NCBI GenBank assembly: GCA_035934555.1 | Contig: DASYXT010000115.1 | Coordinates: forward strand, 1-64,000 | From: DASYXT01 sp035934555 | GTDB lineage: Bacteria > Verrucomicrobiota > Verrucomicrobiia > Limisphaerales > UBA8199 | Direction: 5' to 3' | Length of the DNA: 64,000 nt | Shown: positions 1 through 8,982 of the stretch, one piece after another | Position numbering within the stretch: position 1 is the first letter of the stretch | Layout of the letters: the number at the start of each line of letters is the position of its first letter | The notes under the pieces: generated by a model | The model's database searches: none | What the model saw: the letters and a program-made list of their open reading frames with translations, nothing else | What the model was told of the DNA's origin: nothing | Program-made: the position numbers and the translations under genes

Positions 1-383
<383 letters not shown>

Positions 384-517
384 AAAAACGTTAGTTGATT
401 TGACTATTCTTACTATCCGATCGTGAGACCGGACGGTCTTTTAATCTTTAAAACTCTTCAGGCCATCCCACTAACAGGATGATCCCGAAGGGGCTCTAAA
501 CTTATCGCACAATTCAA

Positions 518-530
518 TTTTCAATGAGCA
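518..530 (-). promoter_or_regulatory. boxA-like antitermination site in the rrn leader
   Basis: The reverse strand reads TGCTCATTGAAAA about 135 bases upstream of the mature 16S 5' end. This resembles the boxA consensus of rRNA leaders (TGCTCTTTAACA and TGCTCTTTGAAAA types), where NusB/S10 bind for antitermination. Position and sequence fit, but no boxB was identified. Confidence 0.45.
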
Positions 531-731
531 GCGTTCCGACTAACGGAACAAAATTTTTCGACCGCGCCTTACCGCGATCAGCCGCGAATGACTCCCATTC
601 GCCGCGACAACTATACACAGGCTCAAAATACCGCTGGAGTCTGTATCGCCGCCCCATCAGGGGGACAAAAAATCCGAGGGCCGATTTTTCTTCTCTACTT
701 CGGCCACTCAGACCTAGTTAAATTCGCAGTC

Positions 732-760
732 AGATTATTTCAAACTGCGCCGACCGTCAA
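732..760 (-). promoter_or_regulatory. possible second rrn promoter (P2)
   Basis: The reverse strand has TTGACG (760-755). Following it is AATAAT with a 15-base spacer, or TAATCT with a 17-base spacer. It lies about 350 bases upstream of 16S and downstream of a better candidate. Tandem promoters are usual for rrn operons, but this one is only a consensus match. Confidence 0.3.
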
Positions 761-810
761 CCGTGTTTTATCACTTTTTCCAGCCGGTGTTGCTATCAGC
801 AACGGGCAAG

Positions 811-872
811 ACTTTAGCAAAAGGGGAACCGGGGTCAACAGGTTTCTGAAACTTTTTTGAAATAATTTTTCG
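811..872 (-). promoter_or_regulatory. rrn P1 promoter with UP-element-like A/T tract
   Basis: The reverse strand has TTGACC (838-833), a 16-base spacer and TAAAGT (816-811), with TGC directly before the -10 (extended -10). Upstream, about 845-872, is an A/T-rich stretch with runs of A and T like an UP element, in otherwise GC-rich DNA. The 16-base spacer and UP element are typical of rrn P1 promoters. Predicted start is near 804, giving a leader of about 420 bases. The stretch 384-1153 holds no convincing protein gene; it is the rrn leader and promoter region plus the divergent upstream region of the next gene. Confidence 0.5.
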
Positions 873-1153
873 GCCACGTCTTCCCGTGTCGAAACTCACA
901 AAGAACGTGGGAATAATCTAGGCCACTTGGGAGTGTTCACAAGAGAAATTCTTCGAAAAATGCAACAGTGATAAGCCGCTGGTAATAAATATCTTACAAC
1001 CAATTCCAAAGCGGCTTCGGCCAGCACCTCATCGGCCGGCCGCCTGCAATACCACAGCCGCCCGCGCTGAGGTGACCGCCGGTGCTGCAGCAACCCACCT
1101 CCACACTAGAATCCCATTGCTCTGACGATGCGAGCGCGCTTTTAATCTCTCGC

Positions 1154-3547
1154 ATGAACAAGCGTTGCCTGCTGCCGGTCTCCAGCGTGGTCATTTACCT
1201 CAGTGTGGTGTTTTCAGCGCCGGCAACGCCGGTTTTCCGGCCCGAAAAACTGTCCGAAATGGATGCCGCGATCGAGCAGGCGATCGCGCAGCACCGATGC
1301 CCGGGGGGAGTGCTTTGGGTCGAGCATGCCGGGAGCAGTTACCACAAGGCTTACGGCAATCGCGCCTTGGTGCCGGCGGTCGAACCGATGACCGAGGACA
1401 CGCTTTTCGATGCGGCCTCGCTGACCAAAGTGATTGCCTGCACACCGGCGGTGATGCTGCTGGTTGAGCGAGGTCAGGTAAATCTGGACGACCCTGTGCA
1501 GAGGTACATTCCGGAATTCCAGGGTGGCGGCAAAGAAGCGATCACGTTGCGCGAGCTGATGACGCACACCTCCGGCCTGCGGGGCGACATCGAAACCAAA
1601 ACCGACTGGCACGGCCAGGCCGCGGCGATTCACAAGGCCTGCCAGGAGAAGTTGGTCTCACCGCCCGGCACGGAGTTCCGTTACAGCGACATTAATTTTT
1701 TTCTGTTGGGCGAGATTGTTCAGCGGGTGAGCCACACCTCACTGGAACAGTTTGTCAGGCATGAAATCTACCAACCACTGCGCATGGTCGATACGGGGTA
1801 TTTGCCGCCAACGAGCAAACTGGGGCGGATCGCGCCGACGGAGGTGGTGGACAGCAAACCCTTTCGCGGTGTCGTGCATGATCCGACCTCCCGGCACATG
1901 GGCGGAGTGGCCGGGCATGCCGGGCTTTTTTTCACCGCGTCGGACCTGGCGCGGTTCGCGCGGATGATGCTCAACCAAGGAAGACTGGGCCGTGTGCGGA
2001 TATTTCGTCCCGAGACGGTGCGGCTGATGACCAGCGTGCAAACGCCGCCGTGGATGTCGGAGCGCCGTGGCCTCGGCTGGGACATTGATTCCGGCTACAG
2101 CGGCCCGCGGGGAAAGTTCTTCCCGCTTGGTTCTTACGGGCACACCGGCTGGACCGGGCCGTCGCTGTGGATCGATCCGTTTTCCAAATCGTTTGTGATA
2201 TTTCTGTGCAACCGGAACCATCCGGACGAGAGCGGCAATGTGATAGCGCTGCGGGCGCGCTTAGGCACCCTGGCGGCAGAAGCGATCGCGGATTTCAACT
2301 TTGTATATGTGCCGGGCGCGCTGGCGCCTTGGGCTGCGACGAACAACCCAGCCGCAGCCACGCTCGATAATCGTGCAGCCAGGCGGGAGGCGCAGGGGAA
2401 GTCGCCCCACCGACCGTCGCCAGAATTGGACACCCTCAATGGAATCGATGTGCTGGTGCGCGAGAATTTCGCGCCGTTAAAGGGATTGCGGTTAGGGTTG
2501 GTGACGAACCACACCGGCCATGACCGGGAGCGGAACCCGACGATCGATCTGCTGAAGAATGCGCCGGGGATCGAACTCAAAGCGCTGTTTAGTCCCGAGC
2601 ATGGTCTTCGCGGGCTGAAGGATGAGCGGGTGGGCGACAGCGTGGATGAAAAGACCGGCCTGCCGGTATTCAGTTTGTATGGCGAGACGTTCAAGCCGAA
2701 ACCGGAACAACTGCGGGACCTGGACGCGCTGGTGTTCGATATCCAGGACGTCGGCTGCCGATTTTATACTTATACGGCGACGATGGCGTTGGTGATGGAG
2801 GCGGCGGCCGAAAATCACAAAAAATATTTCGTGCTGGACCGGGTTGATCCGCTGAATGGAACGACGGTGGAGGGCCCTGTGCGGGAAGGACCGGCGACAT
2901 TTGTGGGGTACCATGAAGTGCCGCTGCGGTATGGCATGACGATTGGCGAGCTGGCCCGCATGTTTCAGGGGGAACAAAACTCTCACGCGGACCTGACAGT
3001 TATTCCCCTGCAGAACTGGCGGCGAGAGCTGTGGCTGGACCAGACCGGATTACCGTGGACCAATCCGTCGCCGAACCTGCGCAATTTTACCGAAGCGATG
3101 CTCTATCCGGGCATTGGCCTGTTGGAGAGCGCGGTGTCGGTGGGTCGGGGCACCGACACGCCTTTTGAAATGGTCGGTGCGCCATACATTGACGAGGTGA
3201 AATTCGCGACGGAATTGAACGAGGCCGGTTTGCCCGGCGTTCGTTTTGTGCCCATCGAGTTCACGCCGACTTACAGCGTGCACCAGGGCCAGCTTTGTCA
3301 TGGGGTCTATATTGTGCTGACGGACCGAGATGCCTGCGACGTCGTGGACGTAGGCTTGCAAATGGCCATCACGTTGCAGCGGCTGTATCCCAAAAGTTTT
3401 GATGTAAACAAAATGGAGCGTTTGCTGTTGCACCCACCTACGCTGGACGCCATCAAGGCGAACAAATCATTGAGTGAAATCCATGCGCTGTGGCAAACGG
3501 AATTGGAACAGTTCCAAAAAGTGAGGGCGAAGTACCTGCTGTACTGA
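1154..3547 (+). CDS. secreted serine hydrolase (class C beta-lactamase fold) fused to NamZ-type exo-muramidase domain (DUF1343)
   Basis: About 797 residues in two fused enzymes. The start at 1154 is chosen because it begins a signal peptide (MNKRCLLPVSS, hydrophobic to about residue 22); the longer GTG start at 1082 adds an unlikely leader. Residues about 30-390 are a beta-lactamase/DD-peptidase-like serine hydrolase with the SxxK nucleophile as Ser89-Leu-Thr-Lys92 and a YSD second motif near residue 180. Residues about 420-797 match the DUF1343/NamZ family (GLVTNHTG, FSPEHGLRG, DIQDVGCRFYTY, PSPNLRN motifs); NamZ removes terminal MurNAc from peptidoglycan fragments. The likely role is periplasmic or secreted cell-wall turnover and recycling (inference). 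The gene is divergent from the rRNA operon. Whether the hydrolase half is an esterase, amidase or carboxypeptidase cannot be told. Confidence 0.88.
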   Translation: MNKRCLLPVSSVVIYLSVVFSAPATPVFRPEKLSEMDAAIEQAIAQHRCPGGVLWVEHAGSSYHKAYGNRALVPAVEPMTEDTLFDAASLTKVIACTPAVMLLVERGQVNLDDPVQRYIPEFQGGGKEAITLRELMTHTSGLRGDIETKTDWHGQAAAIHKACQEKLVSPPGTEFRYSDINFFLLGEIVQRVSHTSLEQFVRHEIYQPLRMVDTGYLPPTSKLGRIAPTEVVDSKPFRGVVHDPTSRHMGGVAGHAGLFFTASDLARFARMMLNQGRLGRVRIFRPETVRLMTSVQTPPWMSERRGLGWDIDSGYSGPRGKFFPLGSYGHTGWTGPSLWIDPFSKSFVIFLCNRNHPDESGNVIALRARLGTLAAEAIADFNFVYVPGALAPWAATNNPAAATLDNRAARREAQGKSPHRPSPELDTLNGIDVLVRENFAPLKGLRLGLVTNHTGHDRERNPTIDLLKNAPGIELKALFSPEHGLRGLKDERVGDSVDEKTGLPVFSLYGETFKPKPEQLRDLDALVFDIQDVGCRFYTYTATMALVMEAAAENHKKYFVLDRVDPLNGTTVEGPVREGPATFVGYHEVPLRYGMTIGELARMFQGEQNSHADLTVIPLQNWRRELWLDQTGLPWTNPSPNLRNFTEAMLYPGIGLLESAVSVGRGTDTPFEMVGAPYIDEVKFATELNEAGLPGVRFVPIEFTPTYSVHQGQLCHGVYIVLTDRDACDVVDVGLQMAITLQRLYPKSFDVNKMERLLLHPPTLDAIKANKSLSEIHALWQTELEQFQKVRAKYLLY

Positions 3548-3805
3548 AGCCGCGGGTGGCCAAAAACGTACAGCCGAGGTCCAACCTTGAACCGCAAGCG
3601 GCGGGGGAGGAACTTCGCGGAAGTCGTTCCCTTTCAGGTGAAGACGGGATTAGGATTGCGATCACGATTAGCGCGAGCAGCAGGTAGGGTGTTCTGAGGG
3701 GCCAATTACGGTCATTACCCACTAACCAAGGTTCGGCCACAGCCTGTACGCTCGACGAGGTAAACTGAAAAGCACTGATAACCAAGTGCACGATTTGATT
3801 CCTCG

Positions 3806-6790
3806 ATGAGTGACAATTCCAGCGCAAACGCGGAGCCGCACGGGCAACGTGAGGCTCACGCAGCCCAACAGCATTCTTCCTTCACTGGCCAGAGCGGCGA
3901 ACCGCTCGGGGCCGGCCAGCCAAAAGACCCCGCCGGCCACTTCCGGGCTAACGGTCACACCCGGTCAGGCAAGCTGGATGCCTGGGTGATCCTGGAGATT
4001 CTGGCGCAACGCTGGCATTGGCTGGCGATCGGTTTTCTTGTGTTTGCGGGGGTGTTTTATGTCCTGGGCACATTGGTGGTCAAACCGAAGTTTACCGCCT
4101 TAGGCCAACTGCTGCGGATGGAGCCGCAAGAAGTGAGCGACGCCTTCAAGACCACACCGATTTCCGGCGATACTTTCGCGAGCATCATCAAATCACCGGA
4201 CCTGCTGACGCGGATCGGCCGGCAACTGCACCCGCCAATGACCCCCGAACAACTGGCCAAGTGTTTGCGGGTAGATGCGGACCCGGATACCGACCTGGTG
4301 AAAGTGCAGGTGGCGGCGCGACAACCGCAACAAGCAGCAGACTGGCTCAATACCTACCTCACCAATGCCGTGCTTTATACCCGCGAGCTGGACGCCAGAC
4401 GCGCTGAGGTGCTGGCCAATACTTACCTGAAGAGTTTGCTCACGAACATGGACCAGGACATCAGCGCGGTGGAGCGGCAGTTGGTAGGTCTGCCCGGCGC
4501 CGGCGCCATGACCAACAAGCTGGCCCGGATTAGCACACAAAATCGAGAGCTGAATCGCGCCGAGACCGAGTTGAATGATTTGTTAATGACTTATACTGAC
4601 GCGCACCCACGCGTGCAGGCCAAACGCGCCCAGATTAAGGAAATTGAAGCGCAAATTGCCGCAGAATCCAAAGATACGAAATCGGCTTCACTGCCCTACG
4701 TGCCGACCCCGCTCGACACAGCCGGCGGACCTGGCGGGGCGCCCAATCCGGAATTGGACATCATCAATATTAAAATGCGCGCATTGGAAGACGGCCGGCT
4801 GGACCTGCTGCGGCGCGCGCGCGAGGCGCAGCTCTATACAACCGACCCGCCCAGCACCGTGCGGATTTTTTCGACCGCCGATCCCAAGGCGGTGAAGACG
4901 AACTTCCGTGGATTGAAAATTGGGCTGGTAACGGTTTTTGGCGGGATGGTGGGGCTGGGGTTCAGTTTGCTGTTGGCGCTGCTGGTGGAATTTGTGGATG
5001 GGCGGTTAAAGACCGCCGACGATGTGACGCGAGTGACCAAGCTGCCGGTGCTGACGTCCTTGGGCGATTTGCACGCGATGGAGCCCGAGGACCGCGCGCA
5101 ATGGGCGTTTCGGACCTGGACGATGCTGCAGGGCCGGCTGAGCCCCTCTCCCAATTTCGGCCTGGTCTGCGGCATCACTTCCTCCACGCCAGGGGAAGGG
5201 CGCTCAACCTGGATTAGCCTTATGGCCCAGGCGGCCAGCCTCTCCGGGTTCAAGGTGCTGACGATTGCAACGCGTCCGTCGCCCAGTTACGTGCATGCCG
5301 CCGACGAATTCCCCGAGGAATTGCTGACCGACGGTGACCTTGGTCCGTCGGAAAACGGCAACGGAACGCAGGCGCTCTCGCAGAGCGTCTTGGCGGCGCC
5401 GAGCCGCATTACGGAGCAACTGACAGGACCCAACCCGCAGCCGGTGGTCCACATTCCGCTGCCGGGCTGGGTGTGGAACCTGGAAAGGCGCAAGCAATGG
5501 CGCGATGCGCTTGAGCACTGGCGGGGCATCGAGAACCTGGTGATTTTCGTCGAGCTGCCGCCGGCGAGTGTTCCTGAAGCCGTTTTGTTAGGATCGAACT
5601 TGCCCAATATGCTCTGGCTGTCCAATAGCGGCACGGCGCAAGCCGGGCAGACGCGCGTGCAGTTGGAGACGCTCCGCCACGCGCGCTGCAATCTGGTCGG
5701 CGCGGTGCTGAATCACGAGCCGAGCGTGCCGCTGCGGCAGCGGTTCCCCCGGTGGCTGGGGTGTCTGTGCGTCCTGGCGAGTCTAGGTGTTGCGGCGGCC
5801 CACGCACAACAGGAAGTTGGCGCGACCGGGCCAGCTACGCCCGAGCCTTCGCCAGCGCTGTCGGCGAATATGGAACCGCGGCATGGTGGGTTCACGATTG
5901 TCAGTCCGGCAAACCGGGCGCCCTGGCAAAAGCACTTCACACTGGGACCAGGCGACGTGCTCACGTTTGGCTTGTACGATCATCCCGAGTTGACTCGCAC
6001 CGAAGTGCCCATCGGCCCCGATGGCCGGGTGAACTACCTCGAAGCGACGAATCTGCTGGCCACCGGGCTGACGGTGGATGAATTACGCGCGAAGCTCGAC
6101 GAGGATTTGGGCCAATACCGCCGGTCGCCGCACACGTTGCTGACGCCGATCGCGTATCGCAGCAAGAAATACTACATGCTGGGCAAGGTGACTACCAAAG
6201 GGGTGTACACGCTGGACCGGCCGCTCACGGTTCTGGAAGCGCTGGCCCGGGCCAATGGGCTCGAAAGCGCGCTGGTGGACCGGAACATCATCGGATTGAC
6301 GGATTTCTCGCGCAGCTTTATCGCGCGACAAGGCAAACGGTTGCCGCTGGATTTCCAACGCTTGTTCCAACAGGGCGACCTCTCACAGAACGTCGAGGTG
6401 GAACCCGGCGATTACATTTATTTCGCGCCGGGCGACGTGAGCCAGGTGTACGTCGTGGGTGAAGTGCGGTTGCCGGGCACCGTGACCTATACGCCGGACC
6501 TGACCATCATCGGCGCGATTACGCAGCGCGGCGGCTATACCGAGCGCGCCTTCAAAGCGCGCGTGCTGGTTGTGCGCGGCTCTTTGAACACTCCGCAAGG
6601 CATTGTCGTCAACACGCATGCCATCCTGGACGCCAACGAGCCGGATTTCAAACTGCGCCCCCGCGATATTATTTACGTCAATTCGCGGCCCTTCATAAAA
6701 GTGGAGGAAGCCGCTGATTTGGCGGCGACGGCGTTTATCCAGTCGGTGGTGACGTCGTGGGTAGGCGTTGATGTGCTGAAACCATTCTGA
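3806..6790 (+). CDS. Wzz/BY-kinase-like chain-length protein fused to Wza-type polysaccharide export protein
   Basis: 994 residues. After a hydrophilic leader, TM1 (about 71-91) and TM2 (about 373-398) bracket a periplasmic Wzz-like region with coiled-coil character. Residues about 415-610 look like the cytoplasmic ATPase half of bacterial tyrosine kinases, but the P-loop is STPGEGRST with Arg466 in place of the invariant Lys. The Walker B-like strand reads FVELPP rather than IDxPP, and no Tyr cluster is seen, so it is probably not an active kinase. About 645-672 is an internal signal-peptide-like segment (LGCLCVLASLGVAAAHAQ). Then about 690-994 is a polysaccharide-export plus SLBB protein (LGPGDVLTFG, YMLGKVTTKGVYTLDRP). 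The topology works: TM1 out, TM2 in, segment 3 out. No frameshift is needed. The next gene is a paralogue of the C-terminal half. Confidence 0.85.
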   Translation: MSDNSSANAEPHGQREAHAAQQHSSFTGQSGEPLGAGQPKDPAGHFRANGHTRSGKLDAWVILEILAQRWHWLAIGFLVFAGVFYVLGTLVVKPKFTALGQLLRMEPQEVSDAFKTTPISGDTFASIIKSPDLLTRIGRQLHPPMTPEQLAKCLRVDADPDTDLVKVQVAARQPQQAADWLNTYLTNAVLYTRELDARRAEVLANTYLKSLLTNMDQDISAVERQLVGLPGAGAMTNKLARISTQNRELNRAETELNDLLMTYTDAHPRVQAKRAQIKEIEAQIAAESKDTKSASLPYVPTPLDTAGGPGGAPNPELDIINIKMRALEDGRLDLLRRAREAQLYTTDPPSTVRIFSTADPKAVKTNFRGLKIGLVTVFGGMVGLGFSLLLALLVEFVDGRLKTADDVTRVTKLPVLTSLGDLHAMEPEDRAQWAFRTWTMLQGRLSPSPNFGLVCGITSSTPGEGRSTWISLMAQAASLSGFKVLTIATRPSPSYVHAADEFPEELLTDGDLGPSENGNGTQALSQSVLAAPSRITEQLTGPNPQPVVHIPLPGWVWNLERRKQWRDALEHWRGIENLVIFVELPPASVPEAVLLGSNLPNMLWLSNSGTAQAGQTRVQLETLRHARCNLVGAVLNHEPSVPLRQRFPRWLGCLCVLASLGVAAAHAQQEVGATGPATPEPSPALSANMEPRHGGFTIVSPANRAPWQKHFTLGPGDVLTFGLYDHPELTRTEVPIGPDGRVNYLEATNLLATGLTVDELRAKLDEDLGQYRRSPHTLLTPIAYRSKKYYMLGKVTTKGVYTLDRPLTVLEALARANGLESALVDRNIIGLTDFSRSFIARQGKRLPLDFQRLFQQGDLSQNVEVEPGDYIYFAPGDVSQVYVVGEVRLPGTVTYTPDLTIIGAITQRGGYTERAFKARVLVVRGSLNTPQGIVVNTHAILDANEPDFKLRPRDIIYVNSRPFIKVEEAADLAATAFIQSVVTSWVGVDVLKPF

Positions 6791-6848
6791 GCTTTATGGC
6801 AGATAAATTGAAGCCACAGGTCACAAAGCAGCGCAAGCACCTTCAGCC

Positions 6849-8006
6849 ATGAACAAGCTACGCTGGTTATCCTTGCCGCGCGGGTCGTTGGCCTTATCGA
6901 GATTTGCAGGTGCCTTATTGCTCAGTATGGCGTTTTGCGCCTGCGAGCCGACGGTGGGGCAATTCCGTTCGTACTTGCCAGCACCGGTGGCCTCGACCAG
7001 CCAAACGGTAGTGCTGACCAATCGCATCGATCCTGCCTGGCTGCGAGCGCCCACCAACCTGTTCACCCTGGGGCCGGGCGACCGAATCGAAATCGAGTCG
7101 ATGACCGATACCAATGCGACGACGGCTGTGGTCGGCCCGGATGGGAAGATTTATTTTGGACTGCTGCCCGGGCTGGACGTTTGGGGCCTGACGCTTGGGC
7201 AGACCCAAGCGCAACTGGAGCAGGGGATGGCGAAATACGTGCGCGAGCCGCCAGAGATTTCGGTTCTGCTGCGAGAGGTGGAGAGTAAGCGTGTGTGGGT
7301 GCTGGGCTATGTGCAAAAGCCGGGCGTGTTCGCGCTGACGCAACCGATGACGTTGCTGGAGGCAATCTCGCTGGCAGGCGGTCCGCTGAGCCTGTCCACC
7401 TATCGCCAGGAAGAAGCCACCGGCGCGGGCGATTCACTGGCGGATTTACGTCGCAGTTTCGTGCTGCGCGACGGCCAGATGTTGCCGGTGGATTTTGAGC
7501 GGTTGCTCGAACAAGGTGACCTCTCAGAAAACATTTTCCTGGAGCCGGGGGATTTTGTCTATTTCCCGCCCGCCACAGCCAAGGTGGTCTATGTGCTGGG
7601 GGCGGTGAACCAGCCGCGAGCGGTGCCCTATCGGGCCGGTATGACCGTGGCCGCGGCGGTTGCCAGCGCTTACGGCACTATCACAGGCGCGTACCTGCCG
7701 CACGTGGCGGTTTTGCGCGGGTCGCTGACCAATCCACAAATTACGATTGTCGATTACAAACGAGTAATCCGCGGCGAAGCCAGGGATATTGCCCTGCAGC
7801 CGCGGGATATTGTTTATGTGCCGTTCTCGCCCTATCGGTACCTGACGAAGTACGTGCAACTCGTGCTTGATACGTTTGTGAGTTCAGCGGCGATTAACGC
7901 CGGCACAGCCTGGATCGGCGTGCCGGGCGGCGGCGCCGGCGTGTTCATTCCGGTGGGCGTTGGCTCGACGGGAGTGCCGATTGTGACCCCACCGCCGATT
8001 CACTAG
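6849..8006 (+). CDS. polysaccharide biosynthesis/export (Wza-like) SLBB protein
   Basis: 385 residues with a long N-terminal signal ending near a Cys-rich site (SMAFCACEP), possibly a lipoprotein though the lipobox is not canonical. Residues about 72-150 form the polysaccharide-export domain (FTLGPGDRIEIES), followed by SLBB-type domains (VWVLGYVQKPGVFALTQP; VYVLGAVNQPRAVPY). It is clearly paralogous to the C-terminal half of the preceding fusion: both share an RRSF/SRSF-type segment, LPxDFxRLxxQGDLSxN and EPGDxxYFxP. The 58-base gap suggests cotranscription. Wza proteins form the outer-membrane pore for capsule or EPS. Its 3' end overlaps the convergent oxidoreductase gene by 62 bases. Confidence 0.85.
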   Translation: MNKLRWLSLPRGSLALSRFAGALLLSMAFCACEPTVGQFRSYLPAPVASTSQTVVLTNRIDPAWLRAPTNLFTLGPGDRIEIESMTDTNATTAVVGPDGKIYFGLLPGLDVWGLTLGQTQAQLEQGMAKYVREPPEISVLLREVESKRVWVLGYVQKPGVFALTQPMTLLEAISLAGGPLSLSTYRQEEATGAGDSLADLRRSFVLRDGQMLPVDFERLLEQGDLSENIFLEPGDFVYFPPATAKVVYVLGAVNQPRAVPYRAGMTVAAAVASAYGTITGAYLPHVAVLRGSLTNPQITIVDYKRVIRGEARDIALQPRDIVYVPFSPYRYLTKYVQLVLDTFVSSAAINAGTAWIGVPGGGAGVFIPVGVGSTGVPIVTPPPIH

Positions 8007-8982
8007 ATCCTACTTCCAGAACGACCTTCCCAAACGGCCCCTGGGCCAGGCGCTCGAAAGCCCGTGGCAGTTGCTCAAACGGAAAAATGCTGTCCACGAA
8101 AGGGCGCGCGCGAGTGCGGGCGAGTAACTCGAGCACCTGGCGCCAGGCGGCATGGGCTTCGGAGTTGGTGTATGCGCCCACAGCAACCCCGCCAAGGCGC
8201 ACGCGGCGGAAAAACAGAGTCGCGGTATTAAATTCCGGGACCGGCCCGGAGAGGCGCCCCACTAAGCTCACTTTGCCCTGTTCACCTAACAATTCAATCA
8301 CCTGCGGCAGCAGTTTGCCGCCGATATTATCAATGGCGAGATCGACCCGGCGCGGCGCCAGGGCGGCTTTGGCGGCCTGACGCCAGTTCGTATCTTCGGG
8401 ATTGAACAGGTGGCGGGCGCCAATCTGCTCGAGGCGCCGCGCTTTATCCGCACTGCGCGATAAGCCCACGACAAGATGGCCCATGGCGGCGGCAAGTTGA
8501 ACCGCAGCGACACCGACACCGCCGGAAGCGCCCGTGATGAGCACCACGGAGGGGCCCGGCAGCTCGCCCCACATGGTCAGAGCCTGGTAGGCGGTGAGAT
8601 ACACCAGGGTGGCGCCTGCGGCTTCCGGCGCGGTCCAGGCGGCCGGCACCTCAACCAGGCTCTCGGCGGGGAGCGCGACGCGCTCGGCGAAAGTGCCGGG
8701 GCGGTCACCACCCACATCGCCGCGCAGGACCGCCCGGCGTTCGCCCACGCGCAAATTGGAGTTCCCCAGTTCAAGCACCGAGCCGAAACCATCGCGGCCC
8801 AGAATGTGCGGTAAGCGGGGTTTCGCCGGGTATTGCCGCTCGGCCAGGTAGCGGTCGGCAGGGTTGAGCGCGGCGTAATGAACTTGCAACAGGACCTCGC
8901 CCGGTCCGGGAGCCGGGTCGGGGCACTCCGCCAGGCGCAGCGCCTGCAACCCAGCAAGGTCATCGAGGAGCCAGGCTTTCAC
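7945..8982 (-). CDS. zinc-independent MDR-family NADPH:quinone oxidoreductase
   Basis: 345 residues. The N-terminal GroES-like fold (VHYAALNPADRYL) is followed by a Rossmann domain with the nucleotide motif ITGASGGVGVAAVQLA and a downstream LVGRLSG segment. Zn-ligand cysteines are absent, as expected for the quinone reductase/QOR branch of the medium-chain reductases. The last 20 or so residues (after FGKVVLEVG) extend past the usual end of the family and lie antisense to the end of the Wza-like gene. It overlaps the upstream lipoprotein gene by 4 bases, so it is the last gene of an SDR-lipoprotein-MDR operon. Substrate unknown. Confidence 0.85.
   Translation of the reverse strand: MKAWLLDDLAGLQALRLAECPDPAPGPGEVLLQVHYAALNPADRYLAERQYPAKPRLPHILGRDGFGSVLELGNSNLRVGERRAVLRGDVGGDRPGTFAERVALPAESLVEVPAAWTAPEAAGATLVYLTAYQALTMWGELPGPSVVLITGASGGVGVAAVQLAAAMGHLVVGLSRSADKARRLEQIGARHLFNPEDTNWRQAAKAALAPRRVDLAIDNIGGKLLPQVIELLGEQGKVSLVGRLSGPVPEFNTATLFFRRVRLGGVAVGAYTNSEAHAAWRQVLELLARTRARPFVDSIFPFEQLPRAFERLAQGPFGKVVLEVGSSESAVGSQSALPSSQRPPE

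Noticed and set aside
3453..3827. 124-residue minus-strand frame with a hydrophobic stretch
   Set aside because: It overlaps the end of the NamZ gene and the start of the fusion gene and matches nothing; the 258-base gap 3548-3805 shows no other gene.
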